DNA of 64,000 bases from Acanthopleura granulata (Eukaryota > Mollusca > Polyplacophora > Chitonida > Chitonidae), in contig JABBOT010000022.1 of the NCBI GenBank assembly GCA_016165875.1, forward strand, positions 2,073,333 to 2,137,332, in the 5' to 3' direction. Position numbers and translations under genes: made by a program. The notes beneath the pieces are model-generated. The model searched no databases and had not been told where the DNA came from. It saw only the letters and a list, made by a program, of their open reading frames with translations. Each line of letters opens with the position of its first letter. Within the stretch, counting starts at the first letter, position 1. Shown here one piece after another: positions 23,546-35,335 of this stretch.

Positions 23546-25884
23546 GGAAAGCAAAAACACGGCGTTTTGATACTGACGCACGAGATCTCTGTATGGATCA
23601 CCAGTTTTAAATGTATAGGCCGATCTAAAGTCGATTCATTTTAAAGAGGGTACAGCCACGTTCCTGATGGGTTGTTGTGGGAGATAGCTTAGGTTAAGAT
23701 GAAAAGTAGGCTTTGTGCATTAATTCAAGTGTGCTCAAGGCTAAATAAAACAGGAGATCGTCACCCATTCAGTCTTGATTTTGTACCTTTAGAAGGACTT
23801 CTGTTTTATATATATATATTTTTTAATTTGAATTTACTTTTACAATAAATTTTAGATTCAGGTAAAAATGTTCAAATTGTACTTTTATTTTAAAACTCCA
23901 ATTGTAAATTAAAATCCCAGACAGAAAGCCCCAAGTCGTGATCAGAATGACTATTAGGCCTGTAGTCAAAGACTGATTTCTCAGTGATTTCCTTCTGCGT
24001 TTTACGTGTACTATATAGTCTGTGGCCAGAACAAGTGGCTAATAGCTCAGGGTAACCCACGCAGCTTACTGAATGAATCGGGTGGGTGGGTGGGGGGATG
24101 TGAAAGATACATTTTGTATTGCATGTAGCTCAGCTGCACCGTGGAGACCAAGCCTTAGGTGTCGATTTGACACAGCTGGTCGTGGGCAGCAATTTTCAAA
24201 ACACACTGCGATAACCATATTTGTGAGCATATGTGTGCGCTTGCATCGTTACACTGGAACACGGCCGCTGCTTCGCCAGTTTCCATGTCTGCATTGTATG
24301 AGCTGCCTGCGTGAGTGTGACTATTTGAGCAAAGCTTTTATGATACCGGGTCAATATTTACAAGGTCTTTTTCAGTTTTACTGTAGTTTCCTCGTTTCTT
24401 GCTGTCATCTACAATCGAATGCTGTCAGAAAAATTGTACTTAAGGCTACATATTGCATTTTGAGGAGAAAAAAAAATCAACATCTAATTTATTCCTTTAA
24501 GAATAAAAATAACAATAGAAAATATGTGCCAATATGCAAAATACCATACACTACCACGCATTGTGTCGGCATGTATTATTTGTACCATTTATTGTATCAT
24601 TACAAAACCAGTGATATGGCGTCGGCAGATCACAGAACGACCTGTGAAGTGATTATTTTGGACTCTTGAATGATCATGGACAAATCATCGTTTTCTTTGC
24701 CTTGTATGTCAAATTTGGCACTTTTAATGAGGGACACATTGTGATCGCAGATAACTATCTGCTATAGCATGTGAACGCGTCAAGAAATGAACAAATAAAG
24801 GACATTGTTCAAACACATGGGAAGCGCTAGAATGACATAGTTTGTGAACTGACCCCTGTACGTTGGGAGCCTCGGTCGTGAGCCCTCAGGCGTAGCAATG
24901 ATTTCCTGCTAATGACGAAGGAAGTGGAGCATATGCGAAACAGATTGTTGTACCGGTGTATGAGGGAATCAACAATCGTCTTCAGGAAACGCTCGATGGC
25001 ATTTACGTAACTAAGCTGATCCCATGCATACAACCATTTTCGACTGAGAGTCAAAAGGTTGCATTAAAATGCTCTTTTTGTGCCTGAAGATTAAATTATG
25101 ATATAGGTTTATTTTTAAACTCCACTTACAGGGAGCACATAATGATTTAGCCAGTGTTTACTGAATAACAACATTCGCTTTGCTGCTTGTTGAACATGCC
25201 TGGGGACTACGCACAAGGATCATTATTTTTATTATTATATAAAACCTCTGTAGGCCTATATTTGGAAGCCACGTATGTGCAGACGGCCATGTCTGTTGAG
25301 CTGTAATTTTACTAGGTAATAAAATTACATGGACGACTGAACTCGTCACAGTTTTCTGCGCGAATTTACGGTCGAATGCTGGGTTAACACTTTATTGCAA
25401 ATTCCAAAATTTCTAATACAAGATTACAGTGACGACATACTTGACTTTACCGACATTAAATTGTCTTAACAATAAAATAGCAGGTTGTTCCTTAACTTGA
25501 AATTCACTCTTGGGAGGGCTTATATTTATAAAATTGATTCCCTTTCTTGCTCGACCCCCCTATCACATAGATGTCTGAATTTGTGATAATATTCATTTGT
25601 TCCCAAAGTCTAAAACAACAAACAACTGAATTATAAGTATTAAAATTGAAATTGTGAAGGCATTTTGTCATCAAACTCTACCAAAATCAAAACCTATGTC
25701 TAATGTGAGTCTAAGACAGCTTCTGGGGCCAACCAGACCTACCAAAAACTACTGCCCTGTCTGTTGTCAAAAATGTATTGCATGCCTATGCAGCTATATC
25801 TATAACTAAACGAACTCGATATTTGATTAAAATACTAAACGGCTCATATTCACCATAGTGTGCATGTAACTATCGAAACTCTAC
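23546..25884. other. Intergenic, no gene seen
   Basis: A 198-codon plus-strand frame (24073-24669) shows no domain and becomes lysine/asparagine/tyrosine-rich as expected for AT-rich non-coding DNA, so it is not called. A small hairpin lies at 25302-25329 (TGTAATTTTA / TAAAATTACA). Confidence 0.4.
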
Positions 25885-25893
25885 ATCTGTAGG

Positions 25894-25967
25894 TAGCTCC
25901 GAAGCTCTTGCACTCATTACGTTTAGAGCTCTCTGTTATTGTTATGAGTGCACAAGCTTAGGAGCTG
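25894..25967. mobile_element. 74-bp foldback element with 9-bp target duplication
   Basis: Two 27-base arms (25894-25920 and 25941-25967) pair at 22 of 27 positions; the shared core is AGCTCC-AAGCT and TGCACTCAT. The element is bracketed by perfect direct repeats ATCTGTAGG (25885-25893 and 25968-25976). A 9-bp target duplication is typical of Mutator-like and some Merlin-like DNA transposons. The element is far too short to code and would be an extreme MITE. Confidence 0.72.
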
Positions 25968-26608
25968 ATCTGTAGGGGAGATAAATCTCCAGAGGAAACG
26001 TTTCGATTGCTTCCCCTGATTTGGCACTAGACACACTCAAAAAGCACTGATTGTATACAAGTAGTCACTAGCACGGACGACTAGCCTTGTTGGCTCTGGC
26101 AACTTCTGGGGCGTTGGATCTGAACTCACGTGTCTGAGGCAAAGCTGGTTAGTGACAGTCCCTTAGATATCAGGGGACACCCGCTTTAAGGTTAATACAT
26201 TTAAGTTAATGAAGCTGTCGAGGATGATAATCACGCATGACTTCATTGAAAAACCCATCAATTTTCTCACAGCTTACCAGTAGCTACAACGCCATAACGC
26301 AATGACCGGAAGGACTAACTTTTGTCTTTCCAAAAAGTGTTACCTGGTACTGGCTGAGTAAATTTGTAAAGAACTAGGGTACACTGGTAACAGTAGCTCA
26401 TGACGGGCGTAGAGTTCCCAGTTTATAAGCTCACCAATATAGTAGATTATACACCCACTTACACATTGTAATTAAAAATGTCCTGGCGCTCCTTGAAGCG
26501 GCGAGCGTGCGAGCCATTTCTCAGAGCCATACAAGCCAATAACTTATAAGTACAATTTTGTTAAATAGTTTCACATTTTTATACGGTTCGATATATACAC
26601 TGCAGTAA

Positions 26609-26790
26609 TACTCCGTAAATCAACTGTGTGCAAATTTGCAAATTTATTAGTGGTACACAACTGGTGTATAATTGATACACTCACAGTTATGGATAAATTA
26701 CACAAATTGTGTACTGCTGGTGCAGAAAAATTACGTGGATGTGCATTTTTTCCACAATAATGTGTACCATAATGTGTTTTTACAGAGTAC
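26609..26790. mobile_element. Possible TA-flanked MITE
   Basis: The left end TACTCCGTAAATCA and the reverse complement of the right end TACTCTGTAAAAACA resemble each other, and both begin with TA, as in mariner-type insertions. Inside are repeated GTACACAA and TTGTGTAC words. The terminal match is short, so this is tentative. Confidence 0.35.
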
Positions 26791-28947
26791 ACTTTGACAC
26801 AATTCTGTATTTTGTATCAAGCATTCTTACACTCTAAAAATATAGAATCTAAATACATGTACTATAGCCTATATTTAATGTCGTTGTGCCAAAAAAAAAG
26901 GAAAAAGGAAAAAATACATTCACAGTTAATACGGCCTTTCCTTATAGGTTCAGCTGCAGACTTCATTAAAAAAAACTATGTATCACTTTGGCGAAGGTGT
27001 GAAAGAAAAATGTATGAATGAAAAAGGAATCACGCGACAATAATGTACTTTGGGGCCGTCGCATGACCACGTCAATATGATCAGTGGGAAATTGCCTCTC
27101 AATACTAAATGGATCAAACGAAAAACTCGTTCCCGCCCACCAGGCAGAAATGGTTCCAGCCGAGCATAAAATGTCTTCAGTCCAATCTATCTGTTTTCGT
27201 TCATATACTGAAAAAACTGACCAAGGCCAAGAATGTTATAAACCTTTCGTTAGAATGTTTGACCAAATTGTTGTCATGAAAAAGTGTCAGATCAAAACTG
27301 TCAGTCCATTAATCTATTAGTGATAAAAGGGCATGCTATAAACATGTTTTGCCTCTCAAACTTTCGTGGCTTGACTGATTGATTTATGGGTCTATTCTTA
27401 AATTAAATGACAGTTGCATTTTGGCAAGTAATGCCCCGGTCATATAATATGAGAATAGACCTATAAATCAATTAGTCAAGCCACGAAAAATTAAGAAGCA
27501 AAACATGTTTATAACATGTCATGAAGTTTTTACACTGATTACAATTGATCATCACGATGCCGTATGCGCGACACGGGGCTATCATGCAACTGTGTCACTT
27601 TTAAAGCTATACAATCAATCAACCAGGCAAGCCATAGCGAATTAAAGTTAGTGGTCAAATAAGTATATCAGTAGGTAAAAATATAGGGGGTGTCACTTAT
27701 CAGGTTGAAAGTTTGTGTTCATACAGGTACGGAATGTATGTATAGATAAAAACATGTAGATCAAAAGCTGGTCGAATTCCAGAAGTGTCGATCATTTAAC
27801 CGTGTCTGTCAACTCTATTAACGGACTTTGTTGACAACAGGGAGTTAGTTTTTCCGATCGGTAAAGTCGCTCAAAGTCAGGAGTGGAATTATGAAAACTA
27901 ATACCTGAAGAAATAAGAATCCTATCTGATAGCGAATCTCACAACGCCTGGTTACATTGATTGCCGGCAGGGTGTAATTCGTTAACACAGAGGGCACTTG
28001 TCACAGATAATCCCGGGACATGGAAACGTACAGATAAAATATATGTCTATAAACTTTAGGTGGTGTAGGCCTATATATCTGAATATTCTGTTTATAAGTG
28101 TTTCATACATTCAGTGTTTGATATATGTTAGACAGCCCCAGGGATATACGTGTTTAATAAGTAAACTTTGGAGCCGTATACACTCATCTGCAAAAATATA
28201 GAGGCAGGATTCGACCATGCATGCAGCTCCAGATTCTAATCTCACTTTGTTTTAGAAATCCCTGTATAAACTGGATCAAAGGAACAGGATTATAGGTACA
28301 CAGTAAAATCAATGAATACATAACACGTGTACACTGTGTTCCTATCCAAAGCAACCCCGCTTTATTTCTACATGGAGGTGTTTCAAAACAAATTGTGTGG
28401 TGTTTTACAGCGATGAAGTCAGTTTCGTTATTAAGAAATTGGTACATGAGTATACATGTTTGTTTCGAAAATTGTTAACAAAATAGAAAGGAGGCGCAGA
28501 AATGATCTAATATAAATTACACTGTAAATTTAAGACATAGCCTAGACCTACTAGAACACAAATACATTATGTGCGTGTTCATTGGTTATTAGGATTGATT
28601 TTCATTTTAATGCTGAGTTGAACTACATTACTTCATTTCTTTAGGGTTTAACATGTTGTAAAAGGTAACAGAAATAATAAACCATCACCCCTTGAAGACA
28701 AGATACGGGTTGCGAAATATGGTGAACATGCAAACACGCTTCAAAAGTGTATCACAAATGGTGTTTTCATGCCGTCCAATATCAGTCAGTCAGTGTGTTA
28801 TGGCCCATGACGCGGAGTTCTCTAATACAAATGGGTTGCCCCCAGATACTCAAAACAGGAAAGGACTGATTGGCCCAAGAAAGGTCGTAAAGTGAGATAT
28901 GGCCGTCTACATGTGGTGGTCAGATGTAACCGTCTCTCTTTTATACA
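26791..28947. other. Intergenic, only an inverted repeat recognised
   Basis: Apart from the 68-bp-arm inverted repeat at 27332-27518, I see nothing with coding or repeat signature. The 78-codon frame just left of the inverted repeat has no recognisable motif. Confidence 0.35.
27332..27518. mobile_element. Foldback element with 68-bp arms
   Basis: The arms are 27332-27399 and 27451-27518, and 60 of 68 positions pair. Shared blocks include ATAAACATGTTTTG, TTTCGTGGCTTGACT and GGTCTATTCT. Seven of the eight mismatches are transitions. The 51-base centre is unrelated to the arms. No convincing target duplication is visible. It is either a MITE or a locally generated inverted duplication. Confidence 0.82.
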
Positions 28948-29068
28948 TACCCTCAAAAAACCTTCCGTTAAATAAGTTCTTTGAGAGGGATGACGGAATG
29001 CCTTTCCGTTGACTTGACGGATAAATTCAGTATCAGAAACGGATTAATTTGTTTCCCCGTTGAGGGTA
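28948..29068. mobile_element. Short MITE with TACCCTCAA termini
   Basis: TACCCTCAA (28948-28956) is inverted as TTGAGGGTA (29060-29068), and the interior repeats CCGTT/AACGG words symmetrically. TA at both ends suggests insertion at a TA dinucleotide, as for Tc1/mariner elements. It is non-coding. Confidence 0.5.
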
Positions 29069-29107
29069 GGTCACTTATTACAAAAACTGATTTTTAAGGA
29101 TTCTTAA

Positions 29108-29764
29108 ATTACGCTCACACTATGCAGGGAAATCGGTCCGAGGCCCGAACCGTATTCGTGAACGATAACGTTTTCGGAGGGTTGCATTCACACACGGGAA
29201 ATTCGGAGCGCGGATCCGTTTTCCTGAGTAAATTTATTTCTTGAATAAGCTGCTCGTTATTTAGTTTAGCAATGGATCATCAGATAATACCATTAGTAAC
29301 CAACTTGTATTTAGATATTTACGACGAAATTAAACCGTGTGTTGTTGCATTTGTATTTTTGTTGACGTGAATTACCACGCCGATTATGTCATACAGTGGC
29401 CATTTTTCGATGCGAGGCAATGTAGCTAACCCGACAAATGTAATAATGTAATCAAGTTACTGTTTTTATGTCCGACAGTCACACGCTTGTCGATCTCATT
29501 CCACACAGCCGTCCCACTTCAAGAATCAGCAATCCAGCGCGATCTGTACTTGCTTAAATGTTTAACTGTCGAATGATGCTGATTGGTCAATAGTCAAAAA
29601 CCGTCACGATTTTTCTCTCCGGACCTAGGTCCACAGGCCATCAGCTCGAATCCGTTGCCTGACACGAACGGTTCTACCTTTTACTACTATACCCATTTGG
29701 CACAAAATCAGAACAGATTTCATTACGGCCCCTGACCGTTTTCCGTGTCTAGTGTGAACGTAGG
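29108..29764. mobile_element. Non-autonomous DNA transposon with TTAA target duplication
   Basis: Terminal inverted repeats of 38 bp (29108-29145 and 29727-29764) match at 29 positions; the best block is TACG-TCACACTA and GGAAA-CGGTC. Both ends are flanked by TTAA (29104-29107, 29765-29768), the target used by piggyBac-type transposases. A 3-bp TTA/TAA duplication (PIF/Harbinger) is a less symmetrical alternative. Further internal similarity between the two halves (GAACCGT-TTCGTG) suggests long subterminal repeats. No transposase frame is present. Confidence 0.7.
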
Positions 29765-29768
29765 TTAA

Positions 29769-31733
29769 AGCCTTTTTTCCCCACATCTACTTCCAAGGTA
29801 ATTACCCGGGCAATCAGCTTTAGGCCTATACTTTGATTCTCCATTTTAACTCGTCAGTAAAGAAAGTGTAGAAAGCTTGTAATATAGACAGCGCAGCATT
29901 CGCGCTGACACCAGGAGATTAGGAAGACGTTTAAATCATTCTAACTATAAAATATAAAAGCAAATGTCCATGGATTCTCAGCTAAATGTCCAATTGTGCA
30001 ATTACACTTAACCTACCCTAATTCGTCTAATTTTTAGAACAGATGTTTGTAGTGCTGAAAGAAAAGTCTTACGTTTTTGTCTCGATGTTTACAGAAAAGA
30101 ATTTGACATGGCTATGCTGCCCATTAGATAGGCTATAACCATACGAGAAAAGAGACACTGTGCATTCCTGTTGCAGTCATTTGCATGTAGGCCTGTACTG
30201 GGTGAGAAAAGCGGAACAGTTGTTCCCAAGATTAGAAGAATTATGGTAATGTTGTAGGAATATCAAATTGTCGTGAAGTAAATATCGTTTACTTTGCATT
30301 GTATCATCGGCTATACCCCTGCAAAATATCACGTTCGTTGAGTAAGGGACATCAATCCTGTCCTCGGGGCACACGAATTTGTCGGTTCCCCCGGCATTTC
30401 AGGTCGTGGGCCTTTGGGGACAGTTAGCGGCCGGTGGCGGCCGTATGGCCGTTGATACCCCTCTTTGAAGACCACTCGTCTAAGTTTCCCTCTCACCACT
30501 CATACGTGGGAAAGTTCGCCAGCAACTTGTCAAAGGTTAGCGATTCCCCTGCCCCCCCCCCCACCCCCGGGCAATCTGGTTTCTCCCATTGATAAAACTG
30601 ACGGCCTTCAATTACAATTAAATTAATAGATAAATAAGCATAATTATAGGTTTACGTGCATGTCTCTCTCTCTCTCGCTCTCTCTATATATAGTTATATC
30701 CTCTGTACAAAAAACAGCCAGCCACGTTATTGCCATGAAAACAATGCATATTAGGCTGGGACGAACTTCCTTTCAGGGCAATCTGACAAACACTAAATAA
30801 CACCTCTTGCGTGATGTTATTAGTTATTGATGTCAATATTAAAATTTACTGCCGTATTTACATATTGTTGCATTCAATAATTTCTTTGTGAAGTGTCTTA
30901 ACAAAAATGCTACATGTGTTTTTTATTTAAATGAGCGGATGAGGAAATTGCCGTTGGTTTAATTAATAGGGTCTTATCACACTACATCACTCAGGAAAAA
31001 GCTGTGTGGTACACGGCCAGACAGAAAGATATAGTGTATGTTCATATATAAACGTGTCAATGTTTGATGTATTCATGTTTTTTGTTGTTTGCCGCCATAC
31101 CTCCAGCAGACTTGTCAGTGACAGCTGTGAAATTCTTGACTGAGGTCAGAATGCGGAGAAGGAATGTGACCAATGCCAGGGAAAGTGTAACCTACAAAGC
31201 GTGCCATTGACTCGCCAATGCCTGTTCTCAAACTCATCCCTTTACTGGACAATGGTCATTTCATTCAGACTGGCTCACTTACATAGATAAAGGCTTTGCG
31301 AGTTAACATTCCATTCTCGGCCATACTCGGATATAACGGCTCAACAGTGCTCGGTTTTGTCCAGGAGGCGATTCATTTTGACCATATGTTGACCACTTCA
31401 CTGTATTTAAGGACTGGGGTAGATTTTGATCGGAGTATAGATATGATTGAAGTACGTGTCAAGTTGACAACCGTCTATAAAGGACATTACAGGACAACGG
31501 TGTGATATGTCCTTGGTTTGTATTGCTACAATGTAAGGTACAGACCAACATACAAATGCTGCCCCCTTGATTGCAGGGAATATTCGGAAGATTTGATGGC
31601 AGTACAGATATGATTAAAGTATGTGCCAAAATGAAAACCGAATAAATACAGACGAAAATGGCATATGTCCATGGTTTGTCATGCTCTAATGCAAAGCCCA
31701 GAACTTTACTATTTATTCATTTTTTTATTTGTA
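29769..31733. other. Intergenic, no gene seen
   Basis: It contains C-runs near 30549-30569, a TC/TA dinucleotide run at 30662-30692 and, at about 30485-30570, a weak echo of SINE family A (CATACGTGGGAAAGTTCGCC then AGCAACTTG). No coding evidence. Confidence 0.35.
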
Positions 31734-31805
31734 AATAAACCCATTCAAAGGTTGTTGGCAGACCTCCCCACGTGCGGTCGCAGAGGAATCTGGCATGAGC
31801 TGGAT
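31734..31805 (-). repeat. SINE family A fragment abutting another SINE
   Basis: The blocks GGTTGTTGGCAGACCTCCCC, ACGTGCGGTCGCAGAGGAAT and CTGGCATGAGCTGGATGTAC are the central part of family A in reverse orientation. The copy breaks off at the 3' remnant of the next SINE, giving a composite. Confidence 0.65.
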
Positions 31806-32083
31806 GTACTGTGTCTTCTTGTGGCCAGGCGTGTCCATGCCGCCAAAGTGCTGCCTTCACTGGAACATTATGCTTAAGACACCAGGCATGACATCCCATC
31901 CTGTCACATTATACTGACACCCGGCTGACCAGCCCTCTTTCGTCGCTCTACCCTCCCAGCGCTGTGCGTCAAACGAGACAGCAACTAGTATCATTTTCAC
32001 AGTCTTCACCTGACCCGGGACTGAACTCGGATGTTCCGACCTCGAGGTGCATTCTCACACCACCAAGCCACCGAGACGGCCCA
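31806..32083 (-). repeat. tRNA-derived SINE, family B, reverse orientation
   Basis: On the minus strand the head GGCCGTCTCGGTGGCTTGG carries a box A-like TGGCTTGGTGG. About 40 bases later GAGTTCAGTCCCGGGTC serves as box B. The body continues with GTGACAGGATGGGATGTCAT, GCCTGGTGTCTTAAGCATAA and TGTTCCAGTGAAGGCAGCAC, a sequence I recognise from molluscan interspersed repeats. The 3' end is cut off at the family A fragment. Confidence 0.78.
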
Positions 32084-33351
32084 TTATGAACTTGATAAAA
32101 AAAAATGTGTTCAAACTGCAATAATGTGGACGATCAACACATCATTGTGCAGAGCTTGTGGCCATTAACTAAAGGCAATTTCGGTAGCCAGTATGATTGA
32201 TTTTACAGAGAGCTCAATATTGGCGACAAGTCAAAAGAAAGAGACTATAAACACCTACATCTGAATATGCCACAGAAAGATTCCATAATATAACGTATTC
32301 ATATGGTTGAAATATAATGATTAGACCTGAAAATAGTTATATTGGATTTATAGCATACAGATATGATTGTTTAGAATTTAACGTGGCTCTGGACATTATT
32401 TTGGTGTTATCTATGTGTTGTTTCTCCTTCTAACAGACCAGTTCCAGTGCCCGTATATTTGGATTATGCTACCTCGTTAGAATACCATGCCGAAGATCCA
32501 CGGTGTCAGACATTCCGTCACGCTCATTGACAGCTATAGTTACTAAGGTTTCCGCTTTTAGAGTCAGTATAAAGTCAGCCATTAAATTTAAAGTGAATTA
32601 GATTTTCCAGATGTATTCTAAGATATATAAAAAGTTCTACAATGCTTATCTGGAAAATAAATAGGAAATGATCTTAAGTATGTAGCCCGTCATTTGGTGA
32701 CGTCATCCTGCTATCTCAGCACTCTAGCGTAACGTCACATCATTTAGGCGGAGAACAAAAGAGAATTAGGATCATGCGACCACGGGCCACTGATCGATGT
32801 ACACGGGGAGATCAGCGAATCATAGACGACTAATTTTTAATCGACTTTCGCTGCTATATACTGGGGTATTTTTTCGCTTATGCAATGGCCTTAATATTAT
32901 GGTACAGGAAATCCGAGTGCCCGGAGTAAATCACCGCATTTTGACAAGTAACTGCCACATGTGATCTCCAGGATAGGACCACCATATCGGTGGTGAACAA
33001 AGTGGACTTAACACCACAAATGGCCACAAGAGAGTGGTCGACCGCTCATTGTAACCAAGGCCAAACACGCATCAAATAAAACAGACAGAAAACAGTTAAC
33101 GGTATGCTCAACCAAAAATGCAAAGAGAATGGTGTATCAATGATATGTCTGTATGGCCCATTGATATTTTAGACCCCCGGTCACCAACTGGTCATGTAAA
33201 TTCCACCGAATTTATCTCAATTTACAGGGAAGACATATCTTGTCCATAGTGTATCGTGTTGAAGACAGGTTGACGGTCCCTGACGGAGACATTGATCTTG
33301 TGGACCACAATATGGACGGTGGCATTGATGGGCTGAATCATGGTTTGGTCA
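32084..33351. other. Intergenic, no gene seen
   Basis: A TGACGTCA palindrome occurs at about 32697-32704. I see no coding or repeat signature otherwise. Confidence 0.35.
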
Positions 33352-33618
33352 TTGCTTCTATAGCCTCAGTGGCGGAGGGGATAAGAGTGCCAGCGCGGCG
33401 ATATGACCTCCTGCCTCTCACAAATGGGGTCACTGTGAGTTCAAGTCCAGCTCATGCTGGCTTCCTCTCCGGCCGTAGGTGAGAAGTTTCGCCAGTAGCC
33501 TGCGGATGGTGGTTGCTTTCCTCCGGCCCTGACCGGTTTCCCACCATAATGTTGGCGGCCGTCGTATAAGTGAACAGTCTTGAGTACGGCGGAAAACACC
33601 AATGAAATAAAATAAAAT
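33352..33618 (+). repeat. SINE family A copy, plus orientation
   Basis: A degraded head AGCCTCAGTGGCGGAGGGG is followed by CACTGTGAGTTCAAGTCCAG (box B), CTCATGCTGGCTTCCTCTCC, GGCCGTAGGTGAGAAG, CCTGCGGATGGT and CACCATAATGTTGGCGGCC. It ends with GTCGTATAAGTGAACAG, TTGAGTACGGCGGAAAACAC, CAATGAAAT and an AAATAAAATA tail. It is nearly full length. Confidence 0.85.
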
Positions 33619-34659
33619 CTATAGCAATCTTTATGAAAGGTCTATACCATCAACCCTTCCACCCTCGCCTAGACATCAAAGAATACACGATTTCATTAAT
33701 AGAATTAATTCACGTTTCCAACTTAGGCCGCGGTTATGTTATATACATGTAACGAGACTAACGCGTACAGTGCGTGATACTGACAGCGGATCTTAGTGAG
33801 TAAATGTATATTTCTTATTCCGAAAATATACTAATTGCGTTAAGAAAACTATGATATTAATCTTACCAGAAACCACGTGCATGAACAACTACAGTTAACT
33901 TGTTATGCATCTAAAGTTGGAATTACACCACATTATGATCAACCGTTAAGCGACCCCCTTGTATCTGCCTTAATCGTCTAGATCGCCCAGGTTTGTCGAC
34001 AACTGCACACTTATCCAGTCCTGAATTGGATACGGTATAAAAGCGTGTAACCCGAGTCATGGCGATTCCAAATAAGACAAGCTCGGGCGGCCGTTATAGA
34101 GAATACGCCTGTGACACACGTGTAACTACTAAGTACATAACCGGGTACAATCGGTCTTCTGACTCAGTGCGGATTGAGTTCCAATAAATTTGAACTTTTT
34201 TTCATGACCGTGCAGGTGTATCGAAGTGCTCTTGTCATATGAAATGAAGCGTTATGGGCCCACACACTGAGTCTCGTTCGCCTCTTTTTACATATATATA
34301 TATATATTTATATGGCTGCGGCGCAGGAATTTAACACAGTTTGCACCATTCATGGTCTACTGGTCGCCATCGTATTGGTGAGCATTCTTTATATGGCACG
34401 ATGCGCTAAACAGCCATTAGTCAATAAAAATGCATGTGCGAAACTTACTTTAATTCAATTATCAGTTTATTTTCAGTAAGATACATGCACAGAGTGAAAT
34501 ATCTTATATGTCCTCGAAATTCAACCTGCCATTTGCACCAAAATATTTCATTGCTTATACGTTTCATAGGCGTCATTTATCTGTATTTGCATACTACTTT
34601 TCTACAACTCTACATTATGTGTGTTGTTTCCGCCCTGTTCATGCGTTTGGCCTCTAAAG
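33619..34659. other. Intergenic, no gene seen
   Basis: TATATA runs occur near 34290-34310. No repeat family or coding evidence was recognised. Confidence 0.35.
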
Positions 34660-34778
34660 CTCGGCATACACGGGAGCTTATAACACCCTACTGAACTCAA
34701 CCCGACTTCGCACGACTGGGAATAACTTCGTACGACCAATTCAGTTGCGTCGCGTCTTAAGCTCTCATGTATGCCGAA
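34660..34778. mobile_element. 119-bp MITE with 27-bp terminal inverted repeats
   Basis: The arms 34660-34686 and 34752-34778 pair at 21 of 27 positions; the shared blocks are TCGGCATACA and AGAGCTTA/GGAGCTTA. The interior carries further CGACTTCG/CGTACGAC-type symmetry. The end duplication is unclear. Confidence 0.6.
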
Positions 34779-34944
34779 TAAAATTCTCTGCGCAGTGCGC
34801 TAAGCGGTTTGAAATGACAATGTAACTATTTAACCAGGCTTCGATCTATTCATCTGTTTCTGCAAATCTCTGTGATAAATACTTTGACCAGCAGTAACCG
34901 CTTAGATTACCGAAGAGAGGGGCAAGGGGTTAGATAAAGGTATT

Positions 34945-35133
34945 AACTACAAGCTATAACCACAGCACACCCACGGCTCAAACTGGTGTAGGTGCAGATG
35001 GATTGGTAACTACAAGCTATAACCACAGCACACCCACGGCTCAAACTGGTGTAGGTGCAGATGGATTGGTAACTACAAGCTATAACCACAGCACACCCAC
35101 GGCTCAAACTGGTGTAGGTGCAGATGGATTGGT
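34945..35133. repeat. Minisatellite, three identical 63-bp copies
   Basis: AACTACAAGCTATAACCACA starts at 34945, 35008 and 35071, and the three units appear identical base for base. The absence of divergence implies recent expansion or gene conversion. The minus-strand open frame through the array (21-residue period) is a consequence of the unit length and I do not call it a gene. Confidence 0.95.
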
Positions 35134-35321
35134 AACTTAGGTCAGAGCACAAAGGCTGAATACCAAAGACGCCAGGCTGGCCATCGCATATCCGCCTGTT
35201 AATGGCGTTAAAAAACAGTCCATGCGGACGAAAAAGAAAGTTCACTAGAAGGAAATGGGCAATGAGAAAATGGGAGTCCGTAACTGCCATGTTGGTATAA
35301 AGTATGGGGGTATTATGGAGC

Positions 35322-35335
35322 GTTACCACGGTAAC
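35322..35335. promoter_or_regulatory. X-box-like near-palindrome (RFX-type site)
   Basis: GTTACCACGGTAAC matches the RFX X-box core GTTRCCATGGYAAC at all but one position. Function is unproven. It lies about 1 kb beyond the stop codon of the serine-rich gene. Confidence 0.35.

Noticed and set aside
24073..24669. 198-codon plus-strand frame
   Set aside because: Composition drifts to lysine, asparagine and tyrosine as in AT-rich non-coding DNA; no recognisable motif.
30485..30570. Further SINE family A relic
   Set aside because: Only one block (CATACGTGGGAAAGTTCGCC then AGCAACTTG) matches; the flanks do not follow the family order.
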